DNA of 9,272 bases, from contig CACYCD010000239.1 in assembly GCA_902772755.1 (NCBI GenBank), positions 1-9,272 on the forward strand, given 5' to 3'. A model generated the notes under the pieces. It searched no databases. It saw nothing but the letters and a program-made list of their open reading frames with translations, and was not told the origin of the DNA. This document shows positions 6,771-9,272 of the stretch, piece after piece (position 1 is the first letter of the stretch; every line of letters begins with the position of its first letter). This DNA is from an uncultured Ruminococcus sp. (GTDB lineage: Bacteria; Bacillota; Clostridia; Oscillospirales; Acutalibacteraceae). A program made the translations under genes and the position numbers.

Positions 6771-6790
6771 AAGCAAAGGATGTGTATGTT

Positions 6791-7063
6791 ATGAACTATA
6801 TAAATTGGGCAGCAGAGTATGAGGAGCAGAACCGCAGGGTTTTGCAGTGTATCCAAAGAGCCAAAGCACAGCTCAAAACCCTCACAGCTGTTGATGATAT
6901 AAAATCAGTCCAAAGAAGAATAGCTGTTCTGCGTTCCATATATAAGCAGAACAAGCTCACCGCAGAGTTCCTCACAAACAGAGGCAGAAGGTACGGCGAC
7001 CATATCACGGAAAAACCCATTGTATCGGAGGTACATCACTATGGCAAGGAAATGTCAGCTTAA
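6791..7063 (+). CDS. Small charged helical protein, phage-type, function unknown
   Basis: A 90-residue protein I cannot assign to a named family. It is rich in Arg, Lys, Glu and Gln, lacks a signal peptide or membrane segment, and is predicted by eye to be a helical pair: NWAAEYEEQNRRVLQCIQRAKAQL, then DDIKSVQRRIAVLRSIYKQNKLTAEFLTNRGRRY, then a looser tail. Small helical proteins of this kind are commonly encoded just before sigma-like HTH regulators in Firmicute prophages (recollection, not a search). The start ATG 6791 is chosen because AAAGGA (6775-6780) lies 10 nt upstream; the GTG at 6782 would touch that site. It is the first gene of the operon and overlaps the next gene by 23 nt, so the two are probably translated together and may act together. 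Confidence 0.75.
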   Translation: MNYINWAAEYEEQNRRVLQCIQRAKAQLKTLTAVDDIKSVQRRIAVLRSIYKQNKLTAEFLTNRGRRYGDHITEKPIVSEVHHYGKEMSA

Positions 7064-7331
7064 CGGAATGTTCGCAGACAACAAGCAGTTCAAGGAGTTT
7101 ATGGAAACAGGAAACACAAACTCCGCAAGCATCCGACGCTTCAAAAAGCTGTTAATGGCAGGGATAGACACCATGCTCACCGACAGACAGAGATACTGTG
7201 TTACCCTATACTACATTAAAAATGTACCGCAAAAGGAGATAGCACGCACCCTGGGAGTGAACCCCTCAACGGTGACACGCTCTATCCGCTCGGCACTCAA
7301 CCGGCTGTCGATCTTTGCCAACCTATTGTAA
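7041..7331 (+). CDS. Sigma-70 region 4-like helix-turn-helix protein
   Basis: A 96-residue DNA-binding protein. The C-terminal half resembles sigma-70 region 4: LTDRQRYCVTLYYIKNVPQKEIARTLGVNPSTVTRSIRSALNRL, with the helix-turn-helix at about residues 64-87 and the recognition helix around NPSTVTRSIRSA. The N-terminal 45 residues are basic and contain no sigma region 2, so this is not a complete sigma factor; a phage-type transcriptional activator of late genes (ArpU/RinA-like in role) is the most likely reading. The start at 7041 is set by GGAGGT (7027-7032) 8 nt upstream, which lies inside the preceding gene; the TTG at 7020 has no ribosome site. The stop is followed after 12 nt by the first structural gene. 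It could also bind its own promoter region at 6601-6639. Confidence 0.82.
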   Translation: MARKCQLNGMFADNKQFKEFMETGNTNSASIRRFKKLLMAGIDTMLTDRQRYCVTLYYIKNVPQKEIARTLGVNPSTVTRSIRSALNRLSIFANLL

Positions 7332-7343
7332 AGAGGTGAAATT

Positions 7344-8246
7344 TTGGAAGAAGGCTACTTGAAAATATTCAACAATACAGTCGTACCCGTAACTGTTCCA
7401 AGGCTTACACAGGGCAGTCTGAACACCGTTGAGCTGATTTGGGAATTTCCCGAGATGTGGCAGAGCTTTGGCAAGCGTGCGACTTTTTCTATTGACGGCG
7501 AGATCACCTATGTGCAGATAGTGGATAATAGGTGCATAGTTCCCCGTCTTGACAAGACAGGCAGGCTGGATATCGGCTGTTATCTCTATGAACAGGAGGA
7601 CGACACCTACACGGCGATCTGCTCGGCACACCCCTACACCTGCTATGTCAGCAGAGGTTCATTTGACCCTGACATAGAGGAAAACATCCCCTCCGCACAG
7701 AGCTATGTGGAGGCGGCAGGGGAGTACGCACAGCAGGCACTTGACGCAAAAAACCGTGTTGAGGAGCTGATACGCAATATGCCCGAATTTGTTTTGGCAG
7801 ATGTTGATGTCCGCAGGCTCAGACACCACTATACAGTACCGTGGAGGATAAACACCACAACAGGGTTGTCAGCCTCGGCGGTGGTGATTCCCGTTGACAA
7901 CTGCACCGACACCGCCTATTATGTAAAGAACATTCCCGAGGGCATAAGCCTTACGGTTATGGCAATTACGGGCGGAGGTACGGGCTACAGCTACACAAGC
8001 TTTGACAACCCGATCATACCAAATGAAGAGCTTGATAAGCTGATACTCTATGCAGAGAAGGAAGCTCCGCTCACCTCGGAGGAGCTGAGCGAGATAGACT
8101 TTTTTCAGAGTGTCAGATACTACACCGTGTCGCAGATCGATGCCCTGCTTGCAGGCTTTCAGCCGATTCAGGGTACGGCGGTCAGAAGGGTAACTCAGTC
8201 GCTGACCGAAAGCACGGCTATTGATAAACAAGAGGTGATCATTTAA
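7344..8246 (+). CDS. Probable phage baseplate/tail protein with BppU-like N-terminal domain
   Basis: 300 residues. Residues about 5-105 follow the pattern of the N-terminal domain of Firmicute baseplate upper or minor tail proteins: a strand-rich start, W39 in MWQSFGKRATF, then YVQIVDNRCIVPRL and a GRLDIGCYLY strand, then repeated short strands. A helical, probably coiled-coil linker follows (about 117-146, AQSYVEAAGEYAQQALDAKN...), then a C-terminal domain (about 150-300) with Gly-rich GGGTGYSYTSF that I do not recognise. In phages such proteins attach receptor-binding parts to the tail tip. The start is TTG at 7344, supported by AGAGGTGA (7332-7339); the first in-frame ATG is 37 codons inside the conserved domain. 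Its stop abuts the next ATG with no spacer. No signal peptide is present. Confidence 0.6.
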   Translation: MEEGYLKIFNNTVVPVTVPRLTQGSLNTVELIWEFPEMWQSFGKRATFSIDGEITYVQIVDNRCIVPRLDKTGRLDIGCYLYEQEDDTYTAICSAHPYTCYVSRGSFDPDIEENIPSAQSYVEAAGEYAQQALDAKNRVEELIRNMPEFVLADVDVRRLRHHYTVPWRINTTTGLSASAVVIPVDNCTDTAYYVKNIPEGISLTVMAITGGGTGYSYTSFDNPIIPNEELDKLILYAEKEAPLTSEELSEIDFFQSVRYYTVSQIDALLAGFQPIQGTAVRRVTQSLTESTAIDKQEVII

Positions 8247-8984
8247 ATGTATACAGTTTCCTCCGCCAACGTCTACGGCACAGAGGCGGAGCATCTTACA
8301 GCTATAAAAAATCTTTTGATAAACAACGACGTCGCACCGTGGACGCTTGTCAGCCAGAATATGAGCTGTACCGAGGGAGTTAAGAACGGATTTACCGTCA
8401 GTCTCGGGAACTGCCGATTAACTGTTGAGTCCGACTGCGAGTACAACAGCGACACCGACTACTCGTACAAAGCGTATTTTTCTCTTGCCAACGGTGCTTA
8501 TGAGGGAGATACCGCCAATGTTCAGGTGAAGGTCAATGACGGCGGAACACGGCTTGACAATGCCAACAGATATATGAAGCTCCTGCTTGCAAAAAGAGGA
8601 AATACCGTCCTGCTCACCCTCAGCGGATATCAGCAGGCAGCAGGCACGGTTATCGGCTGTCCGCTGCTCATAAAAGCAGACCTCGGCAGTACGGAGATCG
8701 CCTCGGCAGATGTTGTCAGCTTCTCCGATGCGGAAATAGAGTTTCACAAAACCTCAGACGGCTCGGAGAATTACTTTGTCGCCCCCTGCCACGATGCGGT
8801 CACCGAGAATGACAAGCTGATACTCGACAGCGACCTGCCCGTCAAGGACGATTCGGGAGCCTATATGACAAACACCCTCGCTAACTGCTACGGCTTAGGC
8901 GGCGGAGAAACAGGAAAATTCTATCAAGGAACTAACAACGACCTCCTCTTTTGCTTCACCCCCAACTGCTGCATAAAGCTGTAA
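8247..8984 (+). CDS. Probable phage tail-appendage protein, function unknown
   Basis: 245 residues, beta-rich by eye, without signal peptide or membrane segment. The N-terminal part (VYGTEAEHLTAIKNLLINNDVAPWTL...) and the middle, with alternating hydrophobic strands (KAYFSLANGAYEG, YMKLLLAKRGNTVLLTLSGYQ), resemble distal tail or appendage proteins of Firmicute phages. The ending (TLANCYGLGGGETGKFY, then a hydrophobic CIKL terminus) is like the C-terminal strand of such proteins. Nine cysteines are unusual for a phage tail protein. The start ATG directly follows the stop of the previous gene and has AGAGGTGA (8231-8238) at 8 nt. It is the last gene of the operon; the terminator begins 5 nt after the stop. 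Receptor binding is a guess from position behind a BppU-like protein. Confidence 0.5.
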   Translation: MYTVSSANVYGTEAEHLTAIKNLLINNDVAPWTLVSQNMSCTEGVKNGFTVSLGNCRLTVESDCEYNSDTDYSYKAYFSLANGAYEGDTANVQVKVNDGGTRLDNANRYMKLLLAKRGNTVLLTLSGYQQAAGTVIGCPLLIKADLGSTEIASADVVSFSDAEIEFHKTSDGSENYFVAPCHDAVTENDKLILDSDLPVKDDSGAYMTNTLANCYGLGGGETGKFYQGTNNDLLFCFTPNCCIKL

Positions 8985-9042
8985 AAAACGGCTGTGAAGG
9001 AACGGAGTTTTAACTCCTTCCTTCACAGCCAAATTCATTTTT
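8983..9042. terminator. Bidirectional intrinsic terminator between convergent genes
   Basis: GGCTGTGAAGGAA (8990-9002) and TTCCTTCACAGCC (9018-9030) form a perfect 13-bp stem, extended by GGAG/CTCC (9004-9007 with 9014-9017) around loop TTTTAA with one bulged C. Reading rightwards, the tail is ATTCATTTTT. Reading leftwards, six T follow after one base (A run 8983-8988), which is the better U tract. It therefore serves both the phage-like operon and the gene entering from the right. Confidence 0.92.
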
Positions 9043-9272
9043 ATACCGGAACACCGAGAATCAGATTGATCTGTTCGTCCGTCATACCGCTTCTACGCAT
9101 TTTTTCAATGATCTCATTTCTTTCATCAGTCCTGCCTTCAGCACGACCTTGCTCTAATCCCTGAGCCAACCCTTCCGCAATGCCCTCACGCTTGGCACTG
9201 TTGATAGCTGAGGCTTCGTCGTGCAGGCGTTTTTCTCTGTAGTATGCTTCCGTGCGTACCTTTTCATCGGCA
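9041..9272 (-). CDS. C-terminal end of an Rpn/PD-(D/E)XK nuclease family transposase-like protein (partial)
   Basis: The last 76 residues are in the window, reading leftwards from the right edge to the stop TAA (complement of 9041-9043). They run ADEKVRTEAYYREKRLHDEA, then a Gly/Glu/Gln-rich helical stretch (REGIAEGLAQGLEQGRAEGR), and end MRRSGMTDEQINLILGVPV. This tail is characteristic of Rpn-type (recombination-promoting nuclease / putative transposase) proteins: YYREK...AINSAKREGIAEG followed by a short MTDEQI..I.G end. The catalytic PD-(D/E)XK nuclease domain, expected nearer the N-terminus, lies outside the window, so activity cannot be judged. The gene is convergent with the phage-like operon and shares its terminator. 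The GLAQG/GLEQG/GRAEG motif is an internal short repeat. Confidence 0.82.
   Translation of the reverse strand, partial: ADEKVRTEAYYREKRLHDEASAINSAKREGIAEGLAQGLEQGRAEGRTDERNEIIEKMRRSGMTDEQINLILGVPV

Larger units (their letters stand above)
6517..6790 (+). promoter_or_regulatory. Gene-free control region upstream of the phage-like operon
   Basis: No coding sequence is convincing here. From left to right it holds a perfect 12-bp palindrome (6530-6541), several GAAC-containing half sites (TAGAAC at 6526 and 6571, GTTCTA at 6609), an inverted-repeat operator (6601-6639), a promoter (6620-6648), and a leader with several possible stems (6656-6770) ending at the ribosome binding site of the first gene. 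The left half is much richer in A+T than the flanking genes. Confidence 0.7.

Noticed and set aside
6491..6772. A 93-residue reading frame across the control region
   Set aside because: It begins inside the dockerin terminator, runs through the operator and promoter, has no ribosome binding site and has low-complexity content.
8990..9030. The 13-bp inverted repeat as the end of an insertion sequence or a MITE
   Set aside because: It is a single hairpin with T runs on both sides, placed exactly between two convergent stop codons, which fits a bidirectional terminator; no flanking duplication is seen.
1..9272. CRISPR arrays, tRNA or rRNA genes, and retroelement-type diversity repeats near the tail genes
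   Set aside because: No regularly spaced direct repeats, cloverleaf, rRNA-like sequence or template/variable repeat pair could be seen by eye on either strand.

Overview
The window reads as a chromosomal segment of an anaerobic Firmicute of the Ruminococcus/Oscillospiraceae type. The grounds are moderate GC, Gram-positive style AGGAGG/AGGTGA ribosome binding sites, a cdaA-cdaR locus, a free-standing type I dockerin protein (dockerins are typical of fibre-degrading Clostridia), and an Rpn-family nuclease/transposase tail. The assignment is inference from gene content; no rRNA or other taxonomic marker is present.

Left part (1-3164): the C-terminal two thirds of uvrA (nucleotide excision repair, cut by the window edge). 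It is followed by a small DUF3343 protein (putative Se/S carrier-like) whose stop codon overlaps, as GTGA, the start of a class V aminotransferase / cysteine-desulfurase-like gene. The pair looks like a sulfur- or selenium-handling unit. A hairpin between uvrA and the DUF3343 gene covers the latter's ribosome binding site.

Middle part (3142-6515): a strong extended -10 promoter, overlapping the end of the desulfurase gene, drives cdaA (membrane diadenylate cyclase), cdaR (YbbR-domain regulator, ATGA overlap) and an orphan LolD/MacB-type ABC ATPase. The glmM gene that often follows cdaA-cdaR is not in the next position. A second near-consensus promoter drives a 111-residue secreted protein that is little more than a dockerin, closed by a strong intrinsic terminator.

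Right part (6516-9030): an AT-rich control region followed by a compact four-gene operon. The control region holds a 12-bp palindrome and a promoter whose -35 box is framed by a perfect 12+12 bp inverted repeat (a likely operator), followed by a roughly 135-nt leader with folding potential. The genes encode a small charged helical protein, a sigma-70 region 4-like helix-turn-helix protein, a protein with a phage baseplate/tail-type N-terminal domain and coiled coil, and a second probable phage tail-appendage protein. No integrase, terminase, portal, capsid, lysis or immunity gene is seen in the window. The operon ends in a strong bidirectional terminator shared with a convergent gene, the C-terminal end of an Rpn/PD-(D/E)XK nuclease-transposase family protein that runs off the right edge.

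The best candidate for something undescribed is this self-contained module: repressor-type operator, leader, HTH activator-like protein and tail-appendage genes, lodged between a housekeeping locus and an Rpn-type gene.
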